Below are positions 63,300 through 64,000 of a stretch of 64,000 bases of DNA, one piece after another (the first letter of the stretch is position 1; the number at the start of each line of letters is the position of its first letter). Both the position numbers and the translations under genes were made by a program. The stretch is from Bradyrhizobium sp. NFR13 (lineage in GTDB: Bacteria > Pseudomonadota > Alphaproteobacteria > Rhizobiales > Xanthobacteraceae): NCBI RefSeq assembly GCF_900114605.1, contig NZ_FOTP01000001.1, positions 1,240,001 to 1,304,000 on the forward strand, read 5' to 3'. The notes beneath the pieces were generated by a model, which saw only the letters and a program-made list of their open reading frames with translations, searched no databases and was not told where the DNA came from.

Positions 63300-64000
63300 G
63301 CGGCGGTGTCCAGAGCTTCGGAGGCCGGCGGGATGGGAAGGCGGATGGTCAGCACGGCCCCTGACCGGTCGGCGCGATTGGTGGCCGAGATCGTGCCATG
63401 CATTGCCTCAACAAAGCCCCGCGAGATCGCAAGGCCGAGGCCGGTACCTGCCCGAACGTGATCACCCTTGTTGGCGCGATAGAATTTATCGAACACCTGT
63501 TCGAGATCGGCGGGTGGAATGCCCGCACCCTCGTCCATCACCTGCAGCAAGACCGAGTCCTTGTCACGGATGGCTCTGATCGCGATGGTGGTGTCATCCG
63601 GTGCATATTTCGCGGCATTGTCGAGCAGATTGAACAGCACCTGCTCGAACAATACCGCATCAAGCTCCAGCATCGGCAGGTTTGGCGCCAGATCGAGCGC
63701 GACGCGATGCCTGCCGAGAATCTTGCCGGCCCGGCGCAGCGCGCTGCCGACAATCTCGGTGAGATCCTGCAGCGTTGCATTGGGCACCACGGCGCCTGAC
63801 TCCAGCTTGGTCATATCCAGCAGATTGGCGATGAAGCGGTTCAGCCGTTCGGATTCGTCAATCACCGTGCCGAGCAGATCGGCCTTCTCGGCCTCGCTGA
63901 GCTTCGGCGACAGATCGCGCAGCGTGGAAGCCGCGCCGAGCACGGAGGCCAGTGGCGTCTTCAGATCATGCGAGATCGAGGTCAGCAGCGCCTGACGCAG
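63296..64000 (-). CDS. kdpD: sensor kinase KdpD, C-terminal part
   Basis: The 3' part of a gene that continues past the right edge. About 234 residues are visible. The phosphoacceptor box reads TSISHDLKTPLASVLGAASTLRDL, followed by the ATPase N box (LFNLLDNAAKYAP), G1 (VMDEGAGIPP), F and G2 (GTGLGLAISRGFVEAMHGTI). These are KdpD-specific. It senses potassium limitation and phosphorylates KdpE. The Usp and membrane domains are outside the window. Confidence 0.95.
   Translation of the reverse strand: MRQALLTSISHDLKTPLASVLGAASTLRDLSPKLSEAEKADLLGTVIDESERLNRFIANLLDMTKLESGAVVPNATLQDLTEIVGSALRRAGKILGRHRVALDLAPNLPMLELDAVLFEQVLFNLLDNAAKYAPDDTTIAIRAIRDKDSVLLQVMDEGAGIPPADLEQVFDKFYRANKGDHVRAGTGLGLAISRGFVEAMHGTISATNRADRSGAVLTIRLPIPPASEALDTAA

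Overview
This 64 kb window is a high-GC alphaproteobacterial chromosome segment. Gene order, protein sequences and lifestyle genes fit the family Nitrobacteraceae (the Bradyrhizobium / Rhodopseudomonas / Afipia / Tardiphaga group); the genus cannot be fixed by reading alone. Markers are the aroA-cmk-rpsA-sppA-ihfB-lapA-trpF-trpB-trpA-accD-folC run, a DivL-type pseudokinase, AddAB instead of RecBCD, a TIGR02300 acidic protein, the lptC-lptA-lptB-rpoN-hpf-ptsN block, and an Hsp20-DUF1150 pair. Coding density is high. No insertion sequence, prophage, integrase or CRISPR array was seen.

Layout. 1-4.8 kb: end of a possible trypsin-like protein, a PilZ protein, a methyltransferase, a solitary rutA, a frameshifted HEAT-repeat gene and mutM. 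4.8-9.2 kb: ubiE-ubiB, then coaBC-dut; CoaBC carries an N-terminal FitA-type ribbon-helix-helix domain and is preceded by a large inverted repeat. 9.3-14.7 kb: divL, a tsaE-amgK fusion, a small PilZ gene and murU, linking cell-cycle signalling, tRNA t6A modification and cell-wall sugar recycling. 14.7-21.9 kb: addB-addA and trxA. 21.9-34.0 kb (minus strand): a phosphoesterase, then the long housekeeping run from aroA down to folC. 34.1-37.3 kb: TIGR02300 protein, tRNA-Ala(GGC), divergent ohrR/ohr with a clear operator, and a CaiB/BaiF CoA-transferase. 37.4-41.7 kb: ugpBAEC-type ABC importer. 41.8-44.2 kb: heat-shock hsp20-DUF1150 with an RpoH-like promoter and a hairpin hiding the Shine-Dalgarno, then two unrecognised small proteins, one made of a duplicated 34-residue unit. 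44.2-50.8 kb: ptsN, hpf, rpoN, lptB, lptA, lptC and a short RNase D. 51.0-51.8 kb: a NYN + OST-HTH protein. 51.9-62.6 kb: an accessory catabolic cluster. 62.6-64 kb: kdpE and the C-terminal part of kdpD, cut by the window edge.

The most interesting accessory region is the 51.9-62.6 kb cluster: a ThDP-dependent enzyme, a tripartite tricarboxylate transporter (tctABC), a UbiD-type prFMN decarboxylase, UbiX, a TIGR02444 protein, a cupin, an HpaB-type flavin monooxygenase and its flavin reductase, with a divergent MarR regulator. Two near-identical 19-bp palindromes, one in the marR/reductase intergenic region and one between the -35 and -10 of the ubiD promoter, suggest one regulon. I infer uptake of an aromatic or heteroaromatic carboxylate, decarboxylation by UbiD and hydroxylation by the two-component monooxygenase; the substrate is unknown. 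ubiX in this cluster has no ordinary start codon and may begin at ATT.
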